This document shows positions 28,723 through 38,459 of a stretch of 64,000 nt of DNA, one piece after another. The stretch's first letter is position 1; the number at the start of each line of letters is the position of its first letter. The position numbers and the translations under genes were made by a program. This DNA is from Lentisphaerae bacterium WC36 (lineage in GTDB: Bacteria > Verrucomicrobiota > Lentisphaeria > Victivallales > SZUA-371), in assembly GCA_020683205.1 (NCBI GenBank), contig CP085689.1, positions 1,178,001 through 1,242,000 on the forward strand. The letters run 5' to 3'. The notes under the pieces were generated by a model that was not told the origin of the DNA, did not search any database, and was given only the letters and a program-made list of their open reading frames with translations.

Positions 28723-29370
28723 ATGGAAGAATCTGCTAGTTTTTTGGCTCTGTGTTCGTTAGCAATTTTTTTAGGAGTAACTCATACCGCAGCAGGACCT
28801 GATCATTATGTGCCATTCATTGCATTGAGTAACGCTAGAAATTGGAATCGTAAAAAAACTTTGCTAATTACGTTTGTTTGTGGGCTTGGTCATGTTCTAA
28901 GTTCTATTGTTATTGGCGCGATTGGATTGCTAATTAGTACTAGTATTACTAAGTTGAAATTTATTGAAGGTTTTCGTGGGGACATAGCAGCTTGGTTATT
29001 AACAATTTGTGGAGCTGTTTATTTGTTGTGGGCAATTTATTCATTAAAGAAAAAACATCATCACAATAATAAAGATATTGCAAATAGAAAAAATTTAACA
29101 TTTTGGTCACTGTTTATTATTTTTGTATTTGGTCCGTGTGAGCCATTGATTCCAATGTTGATGTTTCCTGCAGCAACAATTGGGATTTTACCAACTTTAA
29201 TTGTGGCATTATTATTTTGTATTGCTACTTTAAGTGTAATGATGCTTTTTGTTTTTTTAGGTACATATTCGCAGGATTTATTGAAGAAATTCGACTTTCA
29301 TCGCTATAGCCATATCCTAGCGGGATTAATGGTAACAATGTGTGGAGTTGCAGTATTAGCTGGGCTATAA
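28723..29370 (+). CDS. Integral membrane protein, NicO/UreH-like metal transporter family
   Basis: A protein of 215 residues with AAAGGAA before the ATG and about six membrane helices. The first helix holds GVTHTAAGPDHYVPFI, a variant of the H...DH metal-binding signature of the nickel/cobalt transporter (NicO/UreH) superfamily. A His-rich loop (KKKHHHNNKD, about 109-118) sits between helices 3 and 4, as in those transporters. A later helix has FGPCEPLIPMLMFPA. It probably exports or imports a transition metal; the direction and metal are unknown. Sulfite-exporter-like annotation is the alternative. No metal-enzyme genes are nearby. Confidence 0.7.
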   Translation: MEESASFLALCSLAIFLGVTHTAAGPDHYVPFIALSNARNWNRKKTLLITFVCGLGHVLSSIVIGAIGLLISTSITKLKFIEGFRGDIAAWLLTICGAVYLLWAIYSLKKKHHHNNKDIANRKNLTFWSLFIIFVFGPCEPLIPMLMFPAATIGILPTLIVALLFCIATLSVMMLFVFLGTYSQDLLKKFDFHRYSHILAGLMVTMCGVAVLAGL

Positions 29371-29475
29371 TCGTGTGTTCATTGCAAATTGATAGTGATA
29401 TGACTTTAAGTTAAAATTTGACGATTTTAAGTTTGCTGGTGCAATTTTAAAAAATTTGATGACCTTGATAAGAGA

Positions 29476-29785
29476 ATGATTAATTTTTTGAAAAATTTTA
29501 CACTGATAATTCTCGTAATAATCTTCATCGTTTTGCCATTATTTTTGTATTTTAAACTTCCATATCAGGGATGCTTAGTTTTTTTATCTTTTTCATTCAG
29601 TAATTATCTTTTTATATTTTGGTTATAGATTTAGTCCAAAATGTTTGGAATGTAATAAAAAAATGAAAAAGCTGTATGTTAGAAATATTGATACAAATAG
29701 TCATATTGACTATGGCGAGGTGGAAATTTATTATGCTTGTTATTATTGTAAAAGCAAGACAACAAGTTACGTTATAATAGAATAA
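29476..29785 (+). pseudogene. Frameshifted small membrane protein with zinc ribbon
   Basis: Frame one from ATG 29476 gives about 50 residues with a strong membrane helix (TLIILVIIFIVLPLFLYF) and ends at 29628. An overlapping frame, open from 29579 to 29785, gives CLECNKKMKK ... CYYCKSK, a four-cysteine zinc ribbon. Joined with one shift in the T-rich overlap (about 29579-29628), they make one plausible protein of about 100 residues. It is either a recent frameshift, a sequencing error or programmed slippage. Confidence 0.55.
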
Positions 29786-29819
29786 AAGCAGCAAAGAAAA
29801 TTGTTCTTAGATGCTTTTT
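29784..29819. terminator. Terminator between convergent genes
   Basis: AAAAGCA / TGCTTTT outer stem with an inner AAGAA / TTCTT pairing. It serves the kinase operon on the minus strand and perhaps the small frame on the plus strand. Confidence 0.65.
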
Positions 29820-29840
29820 ATTTATAATAATTTTTTTAAA

Positions 29841-30254
29841 TTAAACTTTTTTTACAGCTCGTTCGTCAAGAACTTTACGAATTGCTTGGGCAACTACTGG
29901 TAAACGATGTGGTTTGTTTAGAAAGCCACTTGCTCCAAGTTTAATTAAGTCTTGGACTTCTTCTTCAGATACATAGCCACTTGACAGTAAAACACAAACG
30001 TCTGGGTCTATTTTTTGAATTTCAATAAATGCATCATGACCATTTAATACAGGCATAATCATATCAAGCAAAATCAAATCAATTTCATTAGGGTTATTTT
30101 GGTAAATATCCACTGCGTCTTGACCATTTTCTGCTAAAAGTACTGTATAACCTAAGGTTTGAAGTGCTTCAATTAGATAATCCCAAATTGTTTCTTGATC
30201 ATCAACAATTAAAACTGTTTCAGTTCCTTTAGGTAAAATATTATCGTTATTCAT
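29841..30254 (-). CDS. Single-domain response regulator (CheY-like)
   Basis: A protein of 137 residues that is almost entirely a receiver domain: acidic pair D18-D19 (LIVDDQ), phosphoacceptor D64 (LILLDMIMP) and K114 (FLNKP). No output domain. The gene follows the kinase gene by 8 nt, so both are co-transcribed. A Ser/Thr kinase with a CheY-like protein suggests a mixed signalling unit; the histidine kinase that would phosphorylate it is not in the window. Confidence 0.93.
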   Translation of the reverse strand: MNNDNILPKGTETVLIVDDQETIWDYLIEALQTLGYTVLLAENGQDAVDIYQNNPNEIDLILLDMIMPVLNGHDAFIEIQKIDPDVCVLLSSGYVSEEEVQDLIKLGASGFLNKPHRLPVVAQAIRKVLDERAVKKV

Positions 30255-30262
30255 TGCTAAAC

Positions 30263-31723
30263 CTATAATTTATTATCATTGAGTTGTTCTTGTAAATTAT
30301 TATTACTGCTATTTGAATCTTCGTACTCTTCAATTTTGAGTTGAGCTTTTTTTAGTTCTTCTTGTAAATATTTTACTTGAGAATCATAAAAACTAAGTTT
30401 ACCCTTTAATCCAATAATTTCAAGTTGTCGATATAAAGCTTTTTCTCTTTTGTTTTTGACAACAGGCAATTCTCTTTGTAGTTTTTGGACATAAGTATCT
30501 ATTGCCTTAGGACTTAATTCGCGAGCTTCAATTTTTGATTTCAAAACATTAATCTGCTTTTGAAAATTCACATAATCTCGTCCTGGACGCATAAACATAA
30601 TTGTTAAAAATACCAATCCAATGATAACTGTAAAAATGGCAGTAATAATCCATTTTAGTTTTTTATTTTTTCCTTCTAGAACTTTGAGCTCTTCTTTAAC
30701 AATTTTTTGACGTTCTAAGGATTCATTCTGCAAATTATAATTTAGACGATTTATCGAAATTGTGTGCACATCTGGAATCAAATTTTTATCTGGTGCAGTT
30801 GTTTGTCGAATTGTCCAAATTTCTTCAAGTAATTCTTCCATGGAGAAAAATCGGTCATCAGGAAGTTTCTCAATCATTTTCTTTACTAATGCTGAAACTC
30901 GTAATGAAACTTTTTTGTTTAGTTTATGAATTGGCGTTGGTTTATCTTCAAAATGTTGACGCGCTACAACCTTGATACTGGTTCCTTTAAATGGTAATTC
31001 ACCAGTTAGCATTTGGTACAATGTCACTCCTAATGAGTAAATATCACTTCTTGGGTCAAGACGTTTACCTGCAAATTGTTCTGGGCTCATATAACTTGGA
31101 CTTCCTGAGATTTGCATATCTTCATGCCAATCACTTTGTGGCATAGCTAAACCAAGGTCGGTTAATTTAGCTACTCCTTCGTCGGTAATCATAATGTTGT
31201 CAGGTTTTATGTCGCGATGTACCATGTTTGCTTCTTCCCAAGCGTAACACAATGCTTCGGCAACTTGTTGAATGATATGAAGTGCTTCGTCCGTGTTCAG
31301 GCGATTTTCAAGCTGTAAACGGTTTTTTAAGGTTTCTCCGCTAATGAAATTCATTGCCATGTAGCAGACACCATTTTCTTCACCAACAGCTAATGCTTGT
31401 ACTAGATTAGGGTGACTTAATTTAGCAGCAGATCGTGCCTCTTTAAGAAAATTTGCAACACCATTGTTATTGGTGTATTCTTGGAATAAAATTTTTAATG
31501 CAACGGTTCGCTCTAGTGACTGTTGAGTTGCTTTGAAAACAGCTGCGATGGATCCTTCTCCAATTTTTTCTTTAATGATAAAATCACCAATAACACATCC
31601 TGCCTCAAAATTTGTTGCTGGTAACTTTAAATTATTACCACAACCAGGGCATTCTACTTCTAAACCAACATATGCGTCATCGGTTTTCATTATGTAGTTA
31701 CAAAACGGACATTGAACTCTCAT
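30263..31723 (-). CDS. Membrane Ser/Thr protein kinase with N-terminal zinc ribbon
   Basis: A protein of 486 residues. Residues 5-28 hold CPFC...CPGC, a zinc ribbon common on kinases in the PVC group. The kinase domain covers about 46-310: glycine loop GEGSIAAV, K77 (VALKIL), HRDIKPDN with D171, and DLG (D189) in place of DFG. A single membrane helix lies at about 348-370, followed by an extracytoplasmic coiled coil (about 375-480) that may sense or oligomerise. The zinc ribbon and kinase would be cytoplasmic. The adjacent receiver-domain gene is probably part of the same pathway. Confidence 0.93.
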   Translation of the reverse strand: MRVQCPFCNYIMKTDDAYVGLEVECPGCGNNLKLPATNFEAGCVIGDFIIKEKIGEGSIAAVFKATQQSLERTVALKILFQEYTNNNGVANFLKEARSAAKLSHPNLVQALAVGEENGVCYMAMNFISGETLKNRLQLENRLNTDEALHIIQQVAEALCYAWEEANMVHRDIKPDNIMITDEGVAKLTDLGLAMPQSDWHEDMQISGSPSYMSPEQFAGKRLDPRSDIYSLGVTLYQMLTGELPFKGTSIKVVARQHFEDKPTPIHKLNKKVSLRVSALVKKMIEKLPDDRFFSMEELLEEIWTIRQTTAPDKNLIPDVHTISINRLNYNLQNESLERQKIVKEELKVLEGKNKKLKWIITAIFTVIIGLVFLTIMFMRPGRDYVNFQKQINVLKSKIEARELSPKAIDTYVQKLQRELPVVKNKREKALYRQLEIIGLKGKLSFYDSQVKYLQEELKKAQLKIEEYEDSNSSNNNLQEQLNDNKL

Positions 31724-31851
31724 GTGTTATTGCACCTTACCTTAAATTTTTACATTGCGCTATTATTTATAATAAAATTATTTTCATCAAATTCAACTAT
31801 TTTTAAAAAAAATAGCGATATTTTATAGTTGAATAGTTAAAAATGCGCCCA

Positions 31852-33198
31852 CTAGCAGCGTTTAATGATTGCACCGTACGCACCATCGAAATCAGTTGTT
31901 GGTAGTAGTTGGAGCTCTTTTTGTAACTGCCATTGATCATTGTTTTTTTCAATGAATTTAGCAACTAAGTCACTGTTTTCACGTTTTTCAATACTGCAAC
32001 TGCTGTATAACAGGATTCCATTTGGTTTTACTAATTTTGCAGCTCTACTAATAATTTGCTGCTGTAAGTCAATAACTTCATTTAATGATTTATTATTTAA
32101 ACGCCATAAGGCATCAGGACGATGACGAATCACACCAGTATTTGAGCATGGAACGTCAATAATTACAACATCGAAACTTTCTTGAGGCGCAAAACTTTCA
32201 TTTGCTTTATTTAACTCTTCGTCATTTAATAAATTTAAGCAATCTATTTTGTGATCGAAATTACGAATTGAAAAATTTTCCCTCAAATATTTTAAGCGGC
32301 GCTCAGAGCGATCACAAGCCGTCAATTTGCCTTTAGATGTCAGTTTTTCGGCAACTAAGATACTTTTTCCGCCTGGAGCTGCACATAAATCTATGACATT
32401 TTCACTACCCTTAAAATCAATTAAATTAATTGCCATAACTGTTGATGGATCTTGAATATAGCCACGACCACTTTTTAATATTTCGCTATTAAATAGTTTT
32501 TGAGCATTATTTACAGTGTAAAAAATTGCATTTTTACTCCATTCTGGCAATGGTAATAAACTCAAGTCTAAGTCGTTAATTTCTTCGTTGCTTAACACTT
32601 CTTTAGTACGAAGCGTTAAGGCTGGAATTTGTTGGTAAACAGCTGTTAAAGCTTCAACCTCATTTGCAGAATATTCTTGTAATAGATTTTTATAATAAAA
32701 TTTTGGCAGATTATATAGAACGCTTTTTGGAGCTTGTTCTTTTAGTTCAGCTATATTCATTCTTCCGATAGTACGCATTACTGCATTAACAAAATTCCCT
32801 TTTGTACGACCAAATTGATTTTTTGCAATCTCAACAATAACGTCAACAATTACAGGAGTGTGTAATGCTTCTTGGAAATGAATTAATGTAGTGCCAATGA
32901 CTAATAGACGTCGAATTTTTTTATTTAATTTATTAGCCGAATTATTGACCATGTAATCAATTAGTGCTTTATTACGAAAATAACTAAAAATTAAACTGCT
33001 GCAACGCTTGCGTTCAATTGAGTAATCTAATGCAAAATAATCATCAAAAAAATCATCTATTGAAATATTATCTTCTTCAAAAGTTGTGATACACTTGACG
33101 CAACTATGAATATTTTTTTCAATTTCAAGAGATTCAGGAGTCTTTTTTTGTTGCTTAGAATTTTTGCGAGATGATTTTTTAAACTGTGATTTTTTCAT
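31852..33198 (-). CDS. rsmB: RsmB-type 16S rRNA (cytosine-C5) methyltransferase
   Basis: A protein of 448 residues. The N-terminal NusB-like RNA-binding domain (about 25-160) is followed by an NOL1/NOP2/sun SAM-dependent methyltransferase. SAM-binding motif: DLCAAPGGKS. Catalytic motifs: DVPCSNTGVIRHRPDALW and YSSCS, which give the two cysteines needed for C5 methylation. It probably methylates 16S rRNA at C967 (E. coli numbering), as RsmB does. The Lys/Ser-rich first 20 residues are an extra tail. It is divergent from uppP, with a shared upstream region of 137 bp. Confidence 0.92.
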   Translation of the reverse strand: MKKSQFKKSSRKNSKQQKKTPESLEIEKNIHSCVKCITTFEEDNISIDDFFDDYFALDYSIERKRCSSLIFSYFRNKALIDYMVNNSANKLNKKIRRLLVIGTTLIHFQEALHTPVIVDVIVEIAKNQFGRTKGNFVNAVMRTIGRMNIAELKEQAPKSVLYNLPKFYYKNLLQEYSANEVEALTAVYQQIPALTLRTKEVLSNEEINDLDLSLLPLPEWSKNAIFYTVNNAQKLFNSEILKSGRGYIQDPSTVMAINLIDFKGSENVIDLCAAPGGKSILVAEKLTSKGKLTACDRSERRLKYLRENFSIRNFDHKIDCLNLLNDEELNKANESFAPQESFDVVIIDVPCSNTGVIRHRPDALWRLNNKSLNEVIDLQQQIISRAAKLVKPNGILLYSSCSIEKRENSDLVAKFIEKNNDQWQLQKELQLLPTTDFDGAYGAIIKRC

Positions 33199-33335
33199 AT
33201 TATTTTAAATTATTCCTCAATAATCTTAATTTTAAAACTATAAAATTGTTTTGTTTGCGTTATATTATTTTCTTATATTAACAATTTAATATATTTGATT
33301 AATATAAAAATAACAACAATAATGGAGTTTACAAC

Positions 33336-34196
33336 GTGGTTGATTATATAAAAATTATATTTTTAGCGATTTTTCAGGGGGTTTCCGAATTTTTGCCGAT
33401 TAGTTCAAGTGGACACCTATTGATTTTAAAGAAAATAATTGCTTGGAATGTTTCTAGTGCTGAATTTATCAATATCTTACTTCATGCGGGGACGTTGTTA
33501 TCAATTTTGATTTTTTATAGCAAGCTACTACTTGATATTCTTAAAGATTTTAATACAAAATTAATATCACAAATTATAATTGGCTCAATTCCTATTTTTG
33601 TAGCTGGTTTCATAGTTAAGTATTCATTTTTGAAAAATATTATTTCAGAAAGTTCATTAATTACTGGGATAGGCTTTATTTTTAGTGCAATTATTATTTA
33701 TGTATCAAGTAAAAATTATGAAAAAAAATTATTGGAAAATGAGCATTTGAACGACCCAAAAAATCATTTTTCAACTTTGGAAAATTTAACTTTTAGTAAA
33801 GTTTTAGTCATTGGTTTTATGCAAGCAGTGGCAATTTTACCAGGAGTTTCACGCTCAGGATCAACGATTTCGATGGGACTAATGTTAAAATTAAAAAAAG
33901 AAGATTGCGCGCGATTTTCATTTTTATTAGCAATTCCAGCTATTGCAGGGGCAGTGGGGTCAAAAATTTTAGATATAGTAGGTAATTCTAGTGAAGAATG
34001 GTTGTTAAGTTTTGATATAAAACATTTAGCTTTATATGCAGTTGGCTTTGTCGTTTCTGCTGTTGTGGGATTCTTTTCATTAAAGTTTTTACTAAAAGTT
34101 CTACAGAAAGGCAAACTTCAATATTTTTCATATTATTTATTAATTATTGGAGCGGTAACTATTGTTTGTTCATTAATAAAATTGCTAAACACTTAA
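33336..34196 (+). CDS. uppP: Undecaprenyl-diphosphatase UppP (BacA)
   Basis: A protein of 286 residues starting at GTG, with AATGGAG upstream. The two family signatures are present: EFLPISSSGHLLI (about 17-29) and PGVSRSGSTISMG (about 168-180), with about eight membrane helices. It dephosphorylates undecaprenyl diphosphate so that the lipid carrier can be reused in peptidoglycan and other envelope synthesis; this fits the nearby DAP genes. It lies 49 nt before proC in the same direction. Confidence 0.95.
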   Translation: MVDYIKIIFLAIFQGVSEFLPISSSGHLLILKKIIAWNVSSAEFINILLHAGTLLSILIFYSKLLLDILKDFNTKLISQIIIGSIPIFVAGFIVKYSFLKNIISESSLITGIGFIFSAIIIYVSSKNYEKKLLENEHLNDPKNHFSTLENLTFSKVLVIGFMQAVAILPGVSRSGSTISMGLMLKLKKEDCARFSFLLAIPAIAGAVGSKILDIVGNSSEEWLLSFDIKHLALYAVGFVVSAVVGFFSLKFLLKVLQKGKLQYFSYYLLIIGAVTIVCSLIKLLNT

Positions 34197-34256
34197 AGTT
34201 GGGCTATATTTAATCAAAAAAATAAACTTTTGTTAATATAAGAAATGGGAAAAATT

Positions 34257-35090
34257 ATGTTGAATGAATTAAAAATATTATTTATTGGCGCAGGAAAAAT
34301 GGCTACAGCAATTGCTGGCGGATTAATTACTGGATCTAATGATGGTGCGGTAAAATCGGAAAATATTTCTGCATTTGATATTTCTGAAGAAGCATTAACT
34401 GCATTTAAAGAAAAATGCCCTAATGCAACAACTGAGTGCAAAGATTTAAGCAAAGTTATTGATTCTGCAAATGTTGTTGTTGTGGCTGTAAAACCACAGT
34501 ATTGTGCAAATGCATTGAGTAATTTTAAAACATTGGCAACAAATACTGATAATAAATTATTGATTTCGATTGTTGCTGGAATTACAATTGATTCTTTGCA
34601 GTCTTTAAGTGGCTGTTCTCGGGTCGTGAGAGTAATGCCTAATACTCCTGCATTAATAAATCAAGGAGCAAGTGGTTACTCTGCTAGTGGTGATGCTAAG
34701 GTTGATGATGTAAATATTGCGGAGGCGATCTTCAATTGTAGTGGTTTAGCAATTAAAGTTTCTGAAGACAAATTAGATGCTGTTACAGGTGTTAGTGGTA
34801 GTGGACCTGCATATGTTTTTGAATTTATCCAATCACTAATTGATGGTGGAATTTTAATGGGATTAACTCGTGATGAAGCATATAAATTAGCAGTGCAAAC
34901 CGTTAAAGGTGCGTCGATATTGGTTGAACAAACAGATAAACATCCAATGATTTTAAAAGAAATGGTAACATCGCCTGGTGGAACTACTGCTGCTGCGTTG
35001 CAATATTTGAAGGAGAATTCATTCAACGGAGTTGTGGCAGGAGCGGTTAAAACTGCGACTCAAAAAGCAGCAGAACTAGGTAAAGAATAA
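34257..35090 (+). CDS. proC: Pyrroline-5-carboxylate reductase
   Basis: A frame is open from an ATG at 34245, but the ATG at 34257 has GGGA at a proper distance and gives the usual start (277 residues). Rossmann motif ILFIGAGKMATAIAGGL is at the N-terminus. Family signature: MPNTPALINQGASGYSA and the C-terminal GVSGSGPAYVFEFI with MVTSPGGTTAAALQ. It reduces 1-pyrroline-5-carboxylate to proline with NAD(P)H. It leads a run of same-direction genes (GT2, cupin, lysA, dapF, asnB) that may be one operon. Confidence 0.95.
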   Translation: MLNELKILFIGAGKMATAIAGGLITGSNDGAVKSENISAFDISEEALTAFKEKCPNATTECKDLSKVIDSANVVVVAVKPQYCANALSNFKTLATNTDNKLLISIVAGITIDSLQSLSGCSRVVRVMPNTPALINQGASGYSASGDAKVDDVNIAEAIFNCSGLAIKVSEDKLDAVTGVSGSGPAYVFEFIQSLIDGGILMGLTRDEAYKLAVQTVKGASILVEQTDKHPMILKEMVTSPGGTTAAALQYLKENSFNGVVAGAVKTATQKAAELGKE

Positions 35091-35151
35091 GATATTTTTC
35101 AAGAAATTAGTAAATTAGCAGGTAAATTTTTTAATAAAAATTGGTGGTGTT

Positions 35152-35928
35152 ATGCAATTAGATGTTTCAGTTAATAAAAACGAATTAAAAGAAAAGTTAA
35201 GCGTGGTTATTCCCGTTTATAATGAAGAGAAAACAATTTTGAAAATTGTTGAAACCGTTTTACAGCGACCTGAAACTGCAGAAGTTATTATTATTGATGA
35301 TGCTTCTACTGATAACACGGCTACTAAATTAAAGGAATTAGAAAGTAATCAAAAGGTAAAATTATTATATCAGAAAATTAATTGTGGTAAGGGCGCGGCT
35401 ATTACTAAAGGTTTTAAGCATGCGACAGCTGATTATGTAATTATTCAAGATGCTGATAATGAATATAATCCAGATGATTACCCATTGGTTTTAGCTCCAT
35501 TGGTGGCGAAAAAAGCTGAAGTTTGTTATGGATCAAGATTTATGGGAACGCCTGGTGTTGCACGTTATTTTGCTCATGAGATGGGTAATAAATTTTTAAC
35601 ATTGTTATCAAATATTTTTACGGATGTCCATTTATCAGATATGGAAACGTGTTATAAAGCGTTTAGGCGTGAAGTTATTCAAAACATTAATTTAGAATCA
35701 CAACGATTTGGTATTGAAGTTGAGGTTACTGCAAAAATTGCGAAGTCAAGGTGTTTAAGGATTTATGAAGTGCCAATTTCATACAATCCACGCCGTTATG
35801 ATGAAGGTAAAAAAATTACTTGGAAAGATGGAATTTCAGCGATTTATCATATTGTTAAATATAATTGCTTTGCAAAAAAAAGCGATTTTTACCGTAAAAG
35901 CTGGAATGAAGTTTTAATTCAAAAATAA
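35152..35928 (+). CDS. Family 2 glycosyltransferase (DPM/DPG-synthase-like)
   Basis: A protein of 258 residues. The GT-A fold motifs are VVIPVYNEEKTI (about 17-28), IIIDDAST (about 45-52) and the metal-binding DADNEYNPDDY (about 101-111), followed by YGSRFMG. There are no C-terminal membrane helices. It probably moves a sugar from a nucleotide donor to a lipid or protein acceptor, similar to dolichyl/undecaprenyl phosphate glycosyltransferases. It sits between proC and the cupin gene. Confidence 0.9.
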   Translation: MQLDVSVNKNELKEKLSVVIPVYNEEKTILKIVETVLQRPETAEVIIIDDASTDNTATKLKELESNQKVKLLYQKINCGKGAAITKGFKHATADYVIIQDADNEYNPDDYPLVLAPLVAKKAEVCYGSRFMGTPGVARYFAHEMGNKFLTLLSNIFTDVHLSDMETCYKAFRREVIQNINLESQRFGIEVEVTAKIAKSRCLRIYEVPISYNPRRYDEGKKITWKDGISAIYHIVKYNCFAKKSDFYRKSWNEVLIQK

Positions 35929-35961
35929 TATCTATTGTAGAAAAAAATGGAGTAAATTGAG

Positions 35962-36315
35962 ATGTTTAAAAAAAACACTGATTATATAAGCATGTTAAAA
36001 AATGGCGTGCAAGGCGGCAAAGGCGAAGTTAAAATTGAACCGTTATGGTTGCCAAATGATGAACTAAAATCTAATATTAAATTTTTGGCTCGAGTTACGA
36101 TTCCACAAGGAGCAAGTATTGGATTTCATCAACATGATAATGAAGAAGAAATTTATTATATTCTGAGTGGGGAAGGTGTTGCTAAAGATAATAATGATGA
36201 ACACAAGGTTTGCGTTGGAGATTCTATTTTAACACGCTGTGGTGAAAAGCACTCGATAAGTTGTACTAGTAAAGAACCATTGGTTATGACTGCAACAATT
36301 GTAACATATAATTAA
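35962..36315 (+). CDS. Small cupin-domain protein
   Basis: A protein of 117 residues with one cupin barrel. Metal-binding motif 1 is GFHQHDNEEEIYYILSGEG (two His and Glu). Motif 2 centres on GEKHSI. Single-domain cupins bind a metal and a small molecule; enzymatic and binding roles are both known. The position before lysA does not fix a function. The ribosome binding site is weak (ATGGAG, 13 nt upstream). Confidence 0.85.
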   Translation: MFKKNTDYISMLKNGVQGGKGEVKIEPLWLPNDELKSNIKFLARVTIPQGASIGFHQHDNEEEIYYILSGEGVAKDNNDEHKVCVGDSILTRCGEKHSISCTSKEPLVMTATIVTYN

Positions 36316-36359
36316 CAAGATTAAAGAAATTAAACATATTTAGGAAATATTAAAATAAA

Positions 36360-37580
36360 ATGAGTATTAGTAACGAAGTATTATTACAAGCTGTAAAAGA
36401 TTTTGGTACTCCATTATATATTTATGATGGAGATATGGTTGTGCAACGCTATAAGGAATTATATGATTTTATTCCGTGGCCAAAATTAAAAATTCATTAT
36501 GCTATGAAATCCAATTATAATTTTGAATTGTTAAAATTATTAAACGATGCGAATGCTTCATTGGATACAGTCAGTCCTGCAGAAATTATGTTGGCATTAA
36601 AAGCTGGATTTTCTAAAGATAGAATTATTTATACGGCAAACAATATGACTGAAGAAGAAGTCGATTGCGTGCAAAGTTTAGGCGTTCTGATGAATCTAGG
36701 TTCATTATCACGTTTGGAAAAATATGGTAAAAAATATCCAAGATCCAAAATTTGCCTGCGTTTTAATCCTGATGTTGTTGATGGAGAACATGCAAGCTTG
36801 ATGACAGGTGGTGATTTAACTAAATTTGGTATTTTGCTACAGGATGTTGATAAGGTTAAAGAAATTATAAAAAAATATGATTTAACTGTGGTAGGTATTC
36901 ATGAGCATACAGGTTCAGGTTTACAAAAAACTGAATCAGTTTTCCAAAGCATGAAAAACGTTTTAAAAATTGCAACAAAAGATAATTTTCCTGATTTGGA
37001 GTTTGTTGATTTTGGTGGCGGGTTCAAGGTGCCATATAAGCCAGATGAAGAACGAGTGGATTACGCAGCAATGGGTGCTGAAATTGTAAAAATTTTCAGT
37101 GATTTCTGTAAAGAATATGGTAAAGAATTAGCGATGTATTTTGAGCCAGGAAAATATATTGTTGCTGAAAGTGGTTATATGTTAGTTGAAGTTAACACAA
37201 TTAAAGATAATAATGGTAGAAAAATTGTTGGTTGTAATTCAGGATTTCCACAATTAATTCGCCCAATGTTTTATGATGCGTACCACCACATTGTAAATTT
37301 ATCAAATCAAAATGGAATTGAAGGTGAATTTGATATTTGTGGTAATATTTGTGAAACAGGAGACCGTTTTGCTGAAGCACGTGTAATAAATGAAATTCGC
37401 GAAGGCGACATTTTGAGCATCGAAAATGCTGGAGCATATTGCTATAGCATGGGTAGTGTTTATAATTTACGAGCAATGCCGGCTGAAGCAGTTTACCATA
37501 ATGGTGAAATGAAATTAGTACGTCGTCGTTTAACAAATGAGCAGTTAATTGAGCAAATTTTAGGTGAGGTTGAAGTTTAA
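36360..37580 (+). CDS. lysA: Diaminopimelate decarboxylase-like enzyme (group IV decarboxylase)
   Basis: A protein of 406 residues. The PLP-binding lysine is in HYAMKSNYN (about 43-51). The phosphate and substrate loops are HEHTGSGLQ (where typical LysA has HxGS), DFGGGFKVPY, CGNICETGDRF and AYCYSMGSVYN. It would decarboxylate meso-diaminopimelate to lysine. Because dapF follows two bases later, the DAP/lysine assignment is well supported; another member of the family (ornithine or carboxynorspermidine decarboxylase) is less likely. Confidence 0.85.
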   Translation: MSISNEVLLQAVKDFGTPLYIYDGDMVVQRYKELYDFIPWPKLKIHYAMKSNYNFELLKLLNDANASLDTVSPAEIMLALKAGFSKDRIIYTANNMTEEEVDCVQSLGVLMNLGSLSRLEKYGKKYPRSKICLRFNPDVVDGEHASLMTGGDLTKFGILLQDVDKVKEIIKKYDLTVVGIHEHTGSGLQKTESVFQSMKNVLKIATKDNFPDLEFVDFGGGFKVPYKPDEERVDYAAMGAEIVKIFSDFCKEYGKELAMYFEPGKYIVAESGYMLVEVNTIKDNNGRKIVGCNSGFPQLIRPMFYDAYHHIVNLSNQNGIEGEFDICGNICETGDRFAEARVINEIREGDILSIENAGAYCYSMGSVYNLRAMPAEAVYHNGEMKLVRRRLTNEQLIEQILGEVEV

Positions 37581-37597
37581 AGATGAGTGAAGGGAAA

Positions 37598-38446
37598 ATG
37601 GTAAAATTTACCAAAATGCATGGTTTAGGAAACGATTATATTTATTTTGACTGTATTGAAGATGCAAACTTAATAAAAGATGTTGCCGAAGTTGCAGTGA
37701 AATTATCAGATCGTCATTTTTCCATTGGTGGAGATGGGATTGTGTTAATTTTAAAACATGATGTTGTTGATTACCAAATGCGTATGTTTAATGCTGATGG
37801 TAGTGAAGCAGAAATGTGTGGAAATGCAATTCGTTGTGTTGCAAAATACTTATGTGATAATAATTATGTTACAGAAAGTAATGTAAAAATTGCCACTGGT
37901 GCTGGAATTCTAGCAATTGAAATTCATCGCAATGAAAATAATAAATTTATCAGCGCAACTGTTGATATGGGAGAACCAATTCTTAATGGATTAAGCATTC
38001 CAACAACAATTGACAAAGATAAAGTTGTAGGCGAAATTATTTCACTTGAAAATGACAATAGTTACTTAATGACATGTGTTTCAATGGGTAACCCTCATGC
38101 TGTTATTTTTACTGGTGAAATTACTGATGAGCAGGTTTTAGTTGATGGCAAAGAGCTTGAAGTTCATAAATTTTTTCCTAACAGAATTAATGTTGAATTT
38201 GTGAAAATTATCAATAAAAATGAAGTTGAAATGCGCGTTTGGGAGCGCGGTTCTGGTGAGACTATGGCATGTGGGACAGGCGCTTGTGCGGTTTGTGTTG
38301 CGGCTAAATTAAATGGCTTAACTGAAGATAAAGTGACAGTTCAGTTACTTGGTGGCGATTTAGAAATTGAGTGGAATCAAGAGAATAATCATGTATACAT
38401 GACTGGAACAGCAACAACTGCTTTTGAAGGAGTTGTTGAAATATAG
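37598..38446 (+). CDS. dapF: Diaminopimelate epimerase
   Basis: The frame opens at 37583, but the normal N-terminus (VKFTKMHGLGNDYIYFD) fits the ATG at 37598, which is preceded by AAGGG; this gives 282 residues. Both catalytic cysteines are seen: AEMCGNAIRC (about 75) and TMACGTGAC (about 223). It interconverts LL- and meso-diaminopimelate for lysine and peptidoglycan. It is adjacent to lysA. Confidence 0.95.
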   Translation: MVKFTKMHGLGNDYIYFDCIEDANLIKDVAEVAVKLSDRHFSIGGDGIVLILKHDVVDYQMRMFNADGSEAEMCGNAIRCVAKYLCDNNYVTESNVKIATGAGILAIEIHRNENNKFISATVDMGEPILNGLSIPTTIDKDKVVGEIISLENDNSYLMTCVSMGNPHAVIFTGEITDEQVLVDGKELEVHKFFPNRINVEFVKIINKNEVEMRVWERGSGETMACGTGACAVCVAAKLNGLTEDKVTVQLLGGDLEIEWNQENNHVYMTGTATTAFEGVVEI

Positions 38447-38459
38447 GGAATAATTGGTA

